From NCBI GenBank assembly GCA_034005525.1, contig JAVEUP010000004.1:1-64000 (forward strand): a stretch of 64,000 bases of DNA, in the 5' to 3' direction. The DNA comes from PWXP01 sp034005525 (GTDB taxonomy: Bacteria; Planctomycetota; Planctomycetia; Pirellulales; Thermoguttaceae). This document shows positions 53,537 to 61,804 of the stretch, piece after piece; the stretch's first letter is position 1; the number at the start of each line of letters is the position of its first letter. Below the pieces are notes generated by a model. It was not told where the DNA came from and did no database searches. It worked only from the letters and a program-made list of their open reading frames with translations. Both the position numbers and the translations under genes were made by a program.

Positions 53537-54529
53537 TTACTGAACTATACGAACCATGGCGTCGCCCATCGACTTGCCGATCAGGTAGAACGTCTCCCAG
53601 TTCCGCAGCCAGTGGAACCCCTGTCTCGACGGCGACTCCTCCTGCAAACGCTGGAAGCCGCGGGTTTCGACGCCGGCGACCGTGCCGGCGAACTCGGGGT
53701 GCTTCTTCGGGTCGGCGACGGCGAGCTGGGCGTCCATCAGCTTTTCGACCCGCGCCTTGTACGAGGCCTGCGGCGGGATGTCCCACCCGCCCATGCCGGT
53801 GTTGGCGATGACGAATGGCAGCTTCGCGACGCCCAGGTTCTTGCGGATATCCTTGATGAAGCAGACCAGATTCGCCTCGTACGCATCGACGGCTTGCGCA
53901 TTGATGCGGTCGTTCCAACCCTGGTGCCACCCGAACCCGACGATTTCGTATCCCTTGCCCTCGTCGCTCGGATAGTACTTCTTCAGGTTGCCGGTGATCT
54001 CCCGAACGTGCCGGAGGATTTCGGCGTACTGGAAGCCCATGTCGCCGTCTTTCTCCGGCGTGGGATACTCCGCCGCACTGGGGGGGAGAAAGTTGTGGGC
54101 GAGCGACCGGCCGCCCCACGCCGACTTGATGATCAGCACGGGGTCTTCGTAGTAATCGCCCACGGCGAAGCCGAAGCCGTACTCGGGCCCGATATGGCCC
54201 CCACTTGCCCCGTAGCCCGTGGTGAGCCATCCCATTCGCTCCTTGCCTCCTTGGGAGATATCGACGATCCAGACATCGTCGCGCACGACGTGGTTGCCGT
54301 CCTCGTCGACCAGGCGGCCGTAGGCTTCCGGGTTGCTTTTAACGTAGGTTTCCATCGTGCCGGGGTTGCCCGCAAGCTGGCCGAACCCGACCATGTTCGA
54401 CTGGCCGGAAAGAATGAAGATTTTCAGCTTGCCGTTGGCCGGTTGGGTTTGAGCTTGGGCGTGCGAGCCGAGGGGCACGGCCAGCAACACGAGGAGCACG
54501 AGCTTGTGGAACGCGGGTCGTTGTTTCAC
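53537..54529 (-). CDS. Sialate O-acetylesterase-family (SGNH) carbohydrate esterase
   Basis: 330-residue secreted esterase. The signal peptide (LVLLVLLAVPLGSHAQA) ends near 26. The block I nucleophile Ser is in IFILSGQSNMVGFGQL. Later segments match family members: SGGHIGPEYGFGFAVGDYYE, IKSAWGGRSLAHNFLPPS, EIVGFGWHQGWNDRINAQAV and the terminal His-containing SPSRQGFHWLRNWETFY. It should remove acetyl groups from sugars outside the cytosol. Start is GTG at 54529 with AAAGGA 7 bases upstream. A truncated paralogue lies at 52.2-52.8 kb. The AraC-type site at 54661-54691 lies about 130 bases upstream. Confidence 0.88.
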   Translation of the reverse strand: MKQRPAFHKLVLLVLLAVPLGSHAQAQTQPANGKLKIFILSGQSNMVGFGQLAGNPGTMETYVKSNPEAYGRLVDEDGNHVVRDDVWIVDISQGGKERMGWLTTGYGASGGHIGPEYGFGFAVGDYYEDPVLIIKSAWGGRSLAHNFLPPSAAEYPTPEKDGDMGFQYAEILRHVREITGNLKKYYPSDEGKGYEIVGFGWHQGWNDRINAQAVDAYEANLVCFIKDIRKNLGVAKLPFVIANTGMGGWDIPPQASYKARVEKLMDAQLAVADPKKHPEFAGTVAGVETRGFQRLQEESPSRQGFHWLRNWETFYLIGKSMGDAMVRIVQ

Positions 54530-54660
54530 GGCTGGTCCTTTCGATCAGGGGTCATGTTGTTCGCGTGAGGCCCTTATTCAGGGCAAGGTACCTTTCATGC
54601 CCGGGCGCTTCCTCTCCTGGCGTCGGCGCACGCTAACAAGTATACTTGGATTCAGCGGCG

Positions 54661-54691
54661 GATGTGCGCAAATATTGTGCCGATATGCGCA
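54661..54691. promoter_or_regulatory. AraC/XylR-type operator between regulator and acetylesterase
   Basis: GATGTGCGCA (54661-54670) and GATATGCGCA (54682-54691) are direct repeats 21 bases apart, the classical AraC half-site spacing. They lie in the divergent gap of the acetylesterase (minus strand) and the XylR-like regulator (plus strand). Confidence 0.6.
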
Positions 54692-54751
54692 TTTCTCTCG
54701 GAGAAATCCGCTCTCACCCAAGAGCGTGTGGTCGAGGTGTTGCCGGCAACC

Positions 54752-54776
54752 GGCACGCTGAAGCGTGAACTCCAAC
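54752..54776. repeat. Repeat family E, copy 2
   Basis: CACGCT-GA-AGCGTG (54754-54767) is a perfect palindrome, followed by AACTCCAAC. The AGCGTGAACTCCAA part recurs at 52138-52151. Confidence 0.5.
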
Positions 54777-54832
54777 AGGGGGCCCATGATGGTTGCTGCA
54801 GCGCTGTTCTTCCACCCCGGGGAACTGAAACC

Positions 54833-56052
54833 ATGCCCGACCTACGACGCGTAGCCGTGCCGATGGGGATCGACCAGCCGTACAAGCGGCACGTGGCGAT
54901 CTTCGCCGGCATCCACGATTATGCCGAACAGCACGCGAACTGGCACCTGATCATCGACGAGTGGGCCGACCACACGCTGCCCGCCGGCGCGGATAGACCC
55001 TCGCCCTACGACGGCATCGTGGGGCGCATTACGCCCCTGGGCGCCCGCCGGGCGAAGCGGCTCGGCGTGCCGGTGGTCAACGTCCATTTCAGTTCCCACG
55101 CCCGCGGGCTGCCCGGCGTCCATCCCGACTATGCCGCGTGCGGCCGGCTGCGGGTCGAACACCTGCTGGCCCGCGGGTTCCGAAACTTCGCCGTTCAGGT
55201 TGACCAAGGAGACCGGGCCTCGCTGCTCGAAGGCAAGGCGTTCGAAAGTGCGGTTCGCGAGGCCGGCTGCGAGACCTTTGCCGAGGTGGTCTTGGACTTA
55301 TCTGGAAAGAGAGCCAGGGCAGCCAGGTGACGTCCAGGGACTGGCGCAGCGCGATGCGAAAGGTCGATCGGTGGATGGACCGCTGGGTACTGCCGGTCGG
55401 CCTGTATGTACACGGCCTGGACGTCGCGCGTGTGGTCATCGAGAAATGCCGGGAGCGAGGCTGGCGCATTCCCGAGTCGGTGGCCATGGTGGCCGGATGG
55501 AACGAGGAGGCGGCGTGCAGCCGGCCCAACCCGAGCATCAGCAGTCTCGAACTGCCCTACGAGCAGGTCGGGTACGAGGCCGCCCGGTTGCTCGACCGGC
55601 TGATGGACGAAAAGGCGAACCACCGGCGGCGGCGACAGGCGGTCGCTTGGAGCCCCAAGCCGACCACGATCCTCCTGCCGCCTGTCGGCATCGTGGCGCG
55701 GCGTTCGACCGATTTCTACGCGGTCGACGACGACCTGGTCCGCGACGCGATGCGGTACATCGACACGAACCTCGCCAAGCGGCTGAACGTTGGCATGGTG
55801 GCCGACGCCTTGGCCGTTTCCAGGCGGAACCTGGAAACCCGCTTTCGCACGAAGCTGAACCGGACGATCGCCGCGGAGATTCAGCGGCTGCGAATCGAGC
55901 GGACCAAGCGCGAGCTTACCGGAACGGACAGGACGATCCATCAGATCGCCGTGGTCGTCGGCTTCGCCAGCCCCCGAACCCTGCACGACGCCTTCCGTGC
56001 GGCGGTCGGCTGCACACCGGCTGAGTTCCGCAAGCGGGGTCTGAAACACTGA
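54833..56052 (+). pseudogene. XylR-like AraC-family regulator, split by a frameshift
   Basis: Two overlapping frames together make one regulator. Frame one (54833-55330) encodes the sugar-sensing half: VAIFAGIHDYAEQHANWHLI, DGIVGRITPLGARRAKRLGV. Frame two (open to 56052) continues with VDRWMDRWVLPVGLYVHGLD, IPESVAMVAGWNEEAACSRP and SISSLELPYEQVGYEAARLL. The AraC helix-turn-helix pair follows (VADALAVSRRNLETRFR, IHQIAVVVGFASPRTLHDAF). Homologues are continuous across the join, and frame two lies one base behind frame one, consistent with a 1-base deletion near 55290-55325. The frames meet as GTGA at 55327. Either the gene is dead, or the base is a sequencing error, or the halves are made separately. 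Confidence 0.8.
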
Positions 56053-56190
56053 GCAAGCGGCGCGGCGTCCTCTACGTAGCCCTTTTCGGCCAGCCACTTC
56101 ACGAGTTTCTTCCCTACCGTGCCGCCCGCCACCTTGCGCGGCATAAACCAGCCAACGAACTCGGAACTCCCGCCCTGGCCGAGGATGCCA
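56050..56190 (-). pseudogene. Possible C-terminal gene remnant
   Basis: Reading leftwards from about 56187 the frame gives SSEFVGWFMPRKVAGGTVGK and KLVKWLAEKGYVEDAAPLAQ, protein-like in composition. It has no start and is cut at the 5' side by the REP-like hairpin. I do not recognise the family. Confidence 0.3.
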
Positions 56191-56197
56191 AACCTTT

Positions 56198-56259
56198 GGG
56201 GTCAGAGCGCACTTTGTCATTAGCGCGAAGTGGCTAATGACAAAGTGCGCTCTGACCCC
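56198..56259. repeat. REP-like hairpin element (family A), copy 2
   Basis: Perfect 27-base arms: left 56198-56224 (GGGGTCAGAGCGCACTTTGT onward) and right 56233-56259, with loop GCGAAGTG. The right end continues TGGTCTAC, and the 17-base tail GACCCCTGGTCTAC is repeated once more directly after. Read inward from the right, the base of the stem carries GTAG. Confidence 0.9.
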
Positions 56260-56400
56260 TGGTCTACGCTGACCCCTGGTCTACGAGGGACGGTGCATTC
56301 CGCGGTGCTCCGGCCGTTGACAGCCGAGCGCGCTTCGTGCGATACTGCCAGTGTGACGGTTGGCGCACTTTCTCCTCCTGGGGGCGAAGGGAGGCTGGCG

Positions 56401-57525
56401 ATGGAAAAGGATGCACGGCGCGGTGGCGAGCCGGAACACTCTTCCGACGAGCGGCGAGTCCCTGTCGGCAGACAAGTCGATGCCGGCCTTCCGCCGGAAC
56501 CGAGGGCCGAGCCGCCCGTCGGCGCTGCCTCTTCGCACGCGTGGGTCGCGTGGATCGTGGTTCTTGCGATGCTTGGCGTCCCGCTTGTCCTCTTGAGTCC
56601 CGCCGTGCTGAGCCAACGCGAAGCCGCCCGCCGAGCACGATGCATTAGCAACCTCAAGCAGATTGGCCTCGCGAGCTATTACTACTACGATAGATTCCAA
56701 GAATTCCCGGCAAGCCGGTGGGACCGCACGAACGGGTTCGGGTGGAGTTGGCTTGTCGACTTGCTGCCGTACACGGGAGAGGAAGAACTGTTTGATTGTT
56801 TGAACGTGCGCAACTACCCGCCCACCGGGGATGCGGCCATGGTGGCGCGGCCAACGCCGTACGTCTGCCCGAGCTACACCGGCCCGGCGTTTGTTGACGA
56901 CGGACGCGGCGGTATCGCCAACTACAAGGCCATGGGCGCCACGACAAGAGCCAGTCTTGCGTTCTACGACGCGACCGCCCGCGGCAAGGCGCCCTACGCG
57001 ACGGCCGCCCAGCACCCCGACGGTGCGTCCTTTCCCGGAAGGCCGCTGCGCATGGCCGACTTCGGCGATGGACTCGCCCATACGTTCATAGCAACCGAGA
57101 CGATCGAGGAGAAGTCCGCCGTTTGGCAAGATGGGAGCACAGCAACCCTGGTGGGCTTTCCCGACGCGGTGAACCGCCACATTGTCGGGCCGATGAATCC
57201 CCGCAAAGTCGGGTGGCTCAGCCGTTACGCCTTTGTGCACTTCGCGAACTTCGACCTCGATACTTGGCGAGATGAAGCAGAAAACCAAGTCGCCCCCTCG
57301 GTGCGCACTTACCTCATTTGGGATTACGCGGGCGCGGACGGACCGTATGAGGGCGTGAACTACGTCCATGGCGCGTCGAGCAACCATCCCGATGTGGTCA
57401 ATCACCTGTTGGGCGACGCGTCTGTTCAGAGTGTGAGCACCGCGGTCGATCCTTCCGGCTATTGGTTCACGACTACTCGCAGCGGGGGCGATCCGACGAC
57501 AAGCCCGCCTTGTGCCTACTACTGA
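56401..57525 (+). CDS. DUF1559-like protein without a pilin leader
   Basis: 374 residues. A membrane helix near 45-65 (WVAWIVVLAMLGVPLVLLSP) leads directly into the DUF1559 signature REAARRARCISNLKQIGLAS. The C-terminus has the family tail as HPDVVNHLLGDASVQSV. Normal family members start with a type IV pilin-like leader (FTLVELLVVIAIIGILIALL). Here that is replaced by a 40-residue acidic/basic cytosolic head, so the protein should be membrane-anchored but not processed as a pseudopilin. GGGAGG lies 7 bases before the ATG at 56401. The REP-like hairpin ends about 140 bases upstream. Confidence 0.78.
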   Translation: MEKDARRGGEPEHSSDERRVPVGRQVDAGLPPEPRAEPPVGAASSHAWVAWIVVLAMLGVPLVLLSPAVLSQREAARRARCISNLKQIGLASYYYYDRFQEFPASRWDRTNGFGWSWLVDLLPYTGEEELFDCLNVRNYPPTGDAAMVARPTPYVCPSYTGPAFVDDGRGGIANYKAMGATTRASLAFYDATARGKAPYATAAQHPDGASFPGRPLRMADFGDGLAHTFIATETIEEKSAVWQDGSTATLVGFPDAVNRHIVGPMNPRKVGWLSRYAFVHFANFDLDTWRDEAENQVAPSVRTYLIWDYAGADGPYEGVNYVHGASSNHPDVVNHLLGDASVQSVSTAVDPSGYWFTTTRSGGDPTTSPPCAYY

Positions 57526-57572
57526 GCACTTGGGCGCAAGAACGCCGGGGGGATTGTGGGATGGACATTCTT

Positions 57573-57692
57573 GTAAACCTTTGGGGTCAGAGCGCACTTT
57601 GTCATTAGCGCGAAGTAAACCTTTGGGGTCAGAGCGCACTTTGTCATTAGCGCGAAGTGGCTAATGACAACGTGCGCTCTGACCCCAAATCT
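57573..57692. repeat. REP-like hairpin element (family A), copy 3 with duplicated left arm
   Basis: A 42-base left arm (GTAAACCTTTGGGGTCAGAG onward) occurs twice in tandem (57573-57614, 57615-57656). The second copy forms the hairpin: left arm 57625-57651, loop GCGAAGTG, right arm 57660-57686 with one mismatch. The right end continues AAATCTAC, giving GTAG when read inward. ACATTCTTGT flanks the whole element on both sides (57565-57574 and 57693-57702). Confidence 0.9.
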
Positions 57693-57818
57693 ACATTCTT
57701 GTCCGTCGCGGTCTTGACGGGATGGAAAGCCCCGTGCTACTCGCAGAATCGGCAAGTCGTTCTGGCACCGGTCCTTAGCAACGTCCCTTTGCGACTATTC
57801 TCGTCGTCGGCGCCAGGT

Positions 57819-58829
57819 TCAGGAAATCGTCGGACACGTGATGCCTGGCCTGCTTGCCTTCCTCCACCGCTCGTGCAGCTTGAATGCGCCCCAGGTCAAT
57901 CCGGCAAGGATCAGTCCCGTCACGACGGCTGCCACGGGGCCGACGCCTGTTCCGCCGCTGACCACCAACATGGGCCCCAGCGGCTGCGAGATCGGGTCAA
58001 GGATGTGTGCCGTCCTTTCGAGAATCCACGTGTCCGCGTGCGTCCAAGGCAACAGACCGCGAAACAGCACGATGACCCACGGATACAGCACGCCTCCACT
58101 GGGACCGGCCGACGTGAACGTCCACCCAGCGTAGCCGAAGTACCACGGCGCAAAGAGCAGAAGCGGGAGCAACCCTACGTGAATGCACCAGCGCCGGAGC
58201 GCCTTTCGCCTCAACCAGGGCCAGAATGCGAAGAGGGTCAGACTCGTGAAGAACGCGGCCTCGAATAGCAGGTTCAACCAGTAGCGGCCGACGCGTTCCC
58301 ACCGCGCTGCAAATTCCCGCTCGTCGTCGAGGTAAGCTTCATAGACTTTTTCGTCCTCCGATTTGATCTTCAAGAGCCACTCTTCCGCCATCCGTGCAAG
58401 AAACACTTCGGGATTCGCTCGAATGCCGGGCTCATCCTCTTTCAGAATGCGGCTGGCCCGCAGCACCCGCGGCGCGGGTTGCGGGCTGCCGGCGGCGGCC
58501 ACGATGCTTTGCAGCACGTCGGGATAGTCCGCCACCGCCTCAGCGCGTTCGACCCGGTAGAGAAGCCGACGGTGAAGGTCCTGGATGTAGTAGATGTACC
58601 AGCCGTCGCGCGGTTGGTAGCCCCCGCCCATCACCCCGTCCAGCGCGGCATCTCGCCCGCCCGGACCGACGCTGCACGCGAAATGCCAAAACGTCGCGGA
58701 GGTTCCCTTCTTGACGGGCGCCATCGGCTTGGCCAGCAGCAACAAGCCCGCCGCCTGCGCCGCGAACACCAGAGCCAGAACGGCGTACTTCCGAGGGAAG
58801 CGATAGAAATAACGGACGATTTCTGCCAC
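57819..58829 (-). CDS. Polytopic membrane protein of unknown function
   Basis: 336 residues, no family recognised. An N-terminal helix (YAVLALVFAAQAAGLLLLAK) leads to a non-membrane region of about 140 residues containing SVGPGGRDAALDGVMGGGYQ and a helical stretch around LYRVERAEAVADYP. Then come about four or five more helices (LLFEAAFFTSLTLFAFWPWL, HVGLLPLLLFAPWYFGYAGW, LVVSGGTGVGPVAAVVTGLI). It lies 39 bases after the alanine racemase gene on the same strand, so it may be co-transcribed. No catalytic or transport motif is seen. Confidence 0.72.
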   Translation of the reverse strand: MAEIVRYFYRFPRKYAVLALVFAAQAAGLLLLAKPMAPVKKGTSATFWHFACSVGPGGRDAALDGVMGGGYQPRDGWYIYYIQDLHRRLLYRVERAEAVADYPDVLQSIVAAAGSPQPAPRVLRASRILKEDEPGIRANPEVFLARMAEEWLLKIKSEDEKVYEAYLDDEREFAARWERVGRYWLNLLFEAAFFTSLTLFAFWPWLRRKALRRWCIHVGLLPLLLFAPWYFGYAGWTFTSAGPSGGVLYPWVIVLFRGLLPWTHADTWILERTAHILDPISQPLGPMLVVSGGTGVGPVAAVVTGLILAGLTWGAFKLHERWRKASRPGITCPTIS

Positions 58830-58868
58830 AGATCTCGACTCCGGGGAACACCTGATCGAGACCAGATG

Positions 58869-60110
58869 CTACGTCGTCGGCACGCGTCGAACGCGCGAGC
58901 CGAGTCCACTGACAATCTCGGGGACAATCGTACCGGCCAGCAGCGCCAGGTTGTCCGCACTGTTGGGCGCCTCGGTCTCACGGCTGATGACTTCCACCTC
59001 ATCGCCCACCTTGGCCGCAGGCACGTCGGTCAGGTCGATGATGGTCTGGTCCATGCTCACCCGCCCTCGAACCGGCGCGTATTGCCCAACAACGCGCATT
59101 ACGGCCTGGTTGGAGAGGGCCCGGCGGTATCCGTCGGCGTAGCCGATCGGCACCAGGCCCAACCTTGCAGGTCGCTTGAACTTGTACGTGAGGCCGTAGC
59201 CCACTTGCGAACCGGCCGGTACGTCCTTCACCTGTGCCAACCGGCTGACCACGCGCAGAGCGGGCCGAAGCGGCAAGACCCTGTGCATTTCATCGGACGG
59301 CTGGTAGCCATACATGGCGGTGCCCACGCGGACCATGTCGAAGTGTGACTCGGGCAAGTCGATCGTGGCGGCCGACGCGGCGGTATGGAGTATCACGCCC
59401 TTCGCCTCGGCGCCGCACGCGCGGACGGCGGCGCGAAATCGTGCCAGTTGTCCCCGCGCATACGTCTTGTCCGCCGCGTCTGCAGTCGCATAGTGGGTGT
59501 AAATGCCGTCCAGTACAATACCCGACTGCCGCCGTGCCTGGCGCACCAGGGCAGGCGCCAGGTCCGGCAGCACGCCCGAGCGGCCCATGCCGGTGTCGAT
59601 CTTGATGTGTATCTTCGCGGGCTTCCCGACTTCCTCCGCCACGCTCGATATCCGCGCAAGGTCGCCGGACGCGGCGACCGTCAGAGTGATATCCTGCGCG
59701 ATGAACTGCCGCAGCCTCTCGCGGGCCAGATCGCCATAGAAGCCACTTGCCATCAACAGCAGCAGCGGCAATTGACAACCCGACTGCCGCACGGCGAATG
59801 CCTCCTCGGGAGTGGCTACCGCAAGCCAGTCGGCCTCAGGAATGATCGCATCCTTACACGCCGGCCAACCCAGGCTGAAGCAGTTCGCTTTGACCACCGC
59901 ACAGAACTTGGTCGCCGGCTTCAACTCGCGCCGAATCAGCGCGATATTGTGTTTCAGGGCGGACGCGGAAACCTCAGCAACACAGTAGTCGTTCAACCCG
60001 ATGCCGGCCATAGGAGCCGGCTGCTCCGCCCAGCCCCTACGTGTGACTCCGGCCAGGGCCGACGCGGCAGAGAACGCCAGGAACTTCCGGCGGGAAACTG
60101 AACTCTTCAT
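58869..60110 (-). CDS. Alanine racemase-family protein with a Tat signal
   Basis: 413 residues. The Tat leader SSVSRRKFLAFSAASALAGV precedes a fold-type III racemase. The PLP Lys is in FCAVVKANCFSLGWPACKDA near residue 72, where the usual AYGHG after the Lys is changed. The catalytic Tyr and partner segments are VGYGLTYKFKRPARLGLVPI, GYADGYRRALSNQAVMRVV and RGRVSMDQTIIDLTDVP. Normal Alr proteins are cytosolic. An exported one resembles periplasmic broad-spectrum racemases that make D-amino acids. AAGGAG lies 8 bases before the ATG at 60110. The open frame further upstream runs into a repeat element and is ignored. Confidence 0.88.
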   Translation of the reverse strand: MKSSVSRRKFLAFSAASALAGVTRRGWAEQPAPMAGIGLNDYCVAEVSASALKHNIALIRRELKPATKFCAVVKANCFSLGWPACKDAIIPEADWLAVATPEEAFAVRQSGCQLPLLLLMASGFYGDLARERLRQFIAQDITLTVAASGDLARISSVAEEVGKPAKIHIKIDTGMGRSGVLPDLAPALVRQARRQSGIVLDGIYTHYATADAADKTYARGQLARFRAAVRACGAEAKGVILHTAASAATIDLPESHFDMVRVGTAMYGYQPSDEMHRVLPLRPALRVVSRLAQVKDVPAGSQVGYGLTYKFKRPARLGLVPIGYADGYRRALSNQAVMRVVGQYAPVRGRVSMDQTIIDLTDVPAAKVGDEVEVISRETEAPNSADNLALLAGTIVPEIVSGLGSRVRRVPTT

Positions 60111-60209
60111 AACAATACTCCTTGACGGTCGGAACAGTCTTGCCTGGGATGCCCAAATCGCAAACTCCATCATCGTCAAGCGAAATCCGCTTGTCAACGG
60201 GCAAAGCCA

Positions 60210-60348
60210 AATGATTGGGCTCTCCCGTTTCTGGGTGCAGGATTTCCTGACGCGTGGGTGAACCCGGATGCTGAGACATCCGGAACCACCCACCCTACGC
60301 CTCTTCACCACTAGTTTGCACCCAGAAACGGAAGAGCCAATGATTGGG
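60210..60348. mobile_element. MITE-like element (family C core) with direct repeats at its ends
   Basis: Terminal inverted repeats of 21 bases match at 20 positions: GCTCTCCCGTTTCTGGGTGC (A) at 60219-60239 and its complement at 60317-60337. The sequence AATGATTGGG flanks both sides (60210-60219 and 60339-60348), compatible with a 10-base target duplication. The inner core equals that at 9262-9306. No transposase is encoded. Confidence 0.7.
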
Positions 60349-60354
60349 TTCCCG

Positions 60355-60430
60355 CAAACGTGGAGCAACCTTCCAGGTTGCGAAGGCGGACTCAAATGCC
60401 TCGGCAAGCAGGATGCTGGCCCCACGTTTG
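60355..60430. repeat. Nested inverted repeat after the oxidoreductase gene
   Basis: CAAACGTGG (60355-60363) pairs with CCACGTTTG (60422-60430), and inside it GCAACCT-TCC-AGGTTGC (60365-60381) is a perfect hairpin. It lies 15 bases beyond the stop of the Gfo/Idh/MocA gene and next to the MITE-like element, so it may be a further small repeat or act as terminator. Confidence 0.45.
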
Positions 60431-60445
60431 AAGTCCGGCAAAACG

Positions 60446-61804
60446 CTAGACCTCCTTCGGCAGCAGGTATGGCGCACGGTACTCCGGCTGATTCAACATG
60501 GCATCGGCCTCATCATCGCCAAGTACCTTCTCGGTGGCCGGGTCAAAGCGGAGCGGCCGGCCCACCTGCCACGAGGTCCGGGCCAACAGGCACATGGCCA
60601 TCGACTTGTGCGCCTCCTCGACATCGGCGTTGAGCAGCTTGTGATCGCGGGCACGGATGGCCTTGACCCAGTTCTGAAAGTGAGGCGTATTGGACATCGA
60701 GCGTGACGGGTCCATCTTCGATGGCCCCGGTTCACACTTCGGCCCGAAGAAGCTGTAGTAGCTCGTGTAGTCGGGGAATATCTGGTAACCCTTGTCACCA
60801 AAGAAGATCGTCCCGACGGGGAAGTTGGGCTGCACGAAGGGATACTCGTCGCGGAACCCGGCCTCGCTGTTGGTGTACCACGAGCGGTGCTCATAGGTGA
60901 CCAGGGGCTTGTTGCCCTCGAACTGGAAGGTAATGGCAACATGGGTGGGGCAGGTACGGTCGTCCTCATGGACATAGTTGCCGCCGGTGGCGTTGACGAA
61001 TACGGGATGCTGCTGAAGCCCCAACCCCCAACGGAGGATGTCCACCTCGTGGACCGCCTGGTTGGCGAAGCAGCCGCTGGACAGCTCCAGGTTCCAGTAC
61101 CAGCGGCGGTGCCAGAATTGACTGTACGGGCGCAGCGGCTTCGGTCCCAGCCACTTGTCCCAGTCGAGCCCCTCGGGTACTTCGGCAGGCGTGACTGTGC
61201 CCAGATTCCCTCGCAGCTTGTAGTCAAGCCCGCGGCCCATGTACAGGTCACCAATCAGGCCGTCGTGGAGTTGCTGGATGCCCTCGCGGATGTTGGGGCT
61301 AGAACGGTTTTGGGTTCCGTGCTGGACCATGCGGTTGTACTTCCGGGCGGCGGCGACCATCTGTCGGCCTTCGAGAAGGTTGTGGGTACCCGGCTTCTCG
61401 ACGAATACGTCTTTGCCTGCCTGGCAGGCCCAGATGGTCGACAGTGCGTGCCAGCGGTCTCCGAGGCCGTTGGTCACCGCGTCGATGGACTTGTCGTCGA
61501 ACATCTTACGCATATCGTCGTAGACGGCCAGCTCGAGCCCTTCGAGATGCGGTTTGTAGAGTTCGTTGGCCCGGGCAAGTTTCTTCTGATCGCAGTCACA
61601 AACGGCCACGATCTTCACGTTCTCCGGGGCCATTTCGGCCAGCGCGGCCACCAAGCTGTTCATGCGCCCGCCAAGCCCCAGCAGGCCCACGCGAAGCTGG
61701 TCGTTGGGGTTGCGCTCCTTGGCAATGGCCGGGGCAGCTACCATGACACTACCCGCAACCGCCGCCGTCGACTTCAGAAAGTTCCGCCGATTTGTGTTCT
61801 TCAT
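60446..61804 (-). CDS. Tat-exported Gfo/Idh/MocA oxidoreductase (second copy type)
   Basis: 452-residue sugar oxidoreductase. The Tat signal KNTNRRNFLKSTAAVAGSVM leads to the Rossmann region LRVGLLGLGGRMNSLVAALA near 40 and the conserved DVFVEKPGTHNLLEGRQM near 125. Catalytic-domain text includes SSGCFANQAVHEVDILRWGL and CPTHVAITFQFEGNKPLVTY. Only distantly similar to the one at 50.5-52 kb. Start is the ATG at 61804 with GGAG 8 bases upstream. The substrate is unknown. Family members typically oxidise or isomerise sugars and inositols. The racemase gene lies downstream but separated by repeats. Confidence 0.88.
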   Translation of the reverse strand: MKNTNRRNFLKSTAAVAGSVMVAAPAIAKERNPNDQLRVGLLGLGGRMNSLVAALAEMAPENVKIVAVCDCDQKKLARANELYKPHLEGLELAVYDDMRKMFDDKSIDAVTNGLGDRWHALSTIWACQAGKDVFVEKPGTHNLLEGRQMVAAARKYNRMVQHGTQNRSSPNIREGIQQLHDGLIGDLYMGRGLDYKLRGNLGTVTPAEVPEGLDWDKWLGPKPLRPYSQFWHRRWYWNLELSSGCFANQAVHEVDILRWGLGLQQHPVFVNATGGNYVHEDDRTCPTHVAITFQFEGNKPLVTYEHRSWYTNSEAGFRDEYPFVQPNFPVGTIFFGDKGYQIFPDYTSYYSFFGPKCEPGPSKMDPSRSMSNTPHFQNWVKAIRARDHKLLNADVEEAHKSMAMCLLARTSWQVGRPLRFDPATEKVLGDDEADAMLNQPEYRAPYLLPKEV

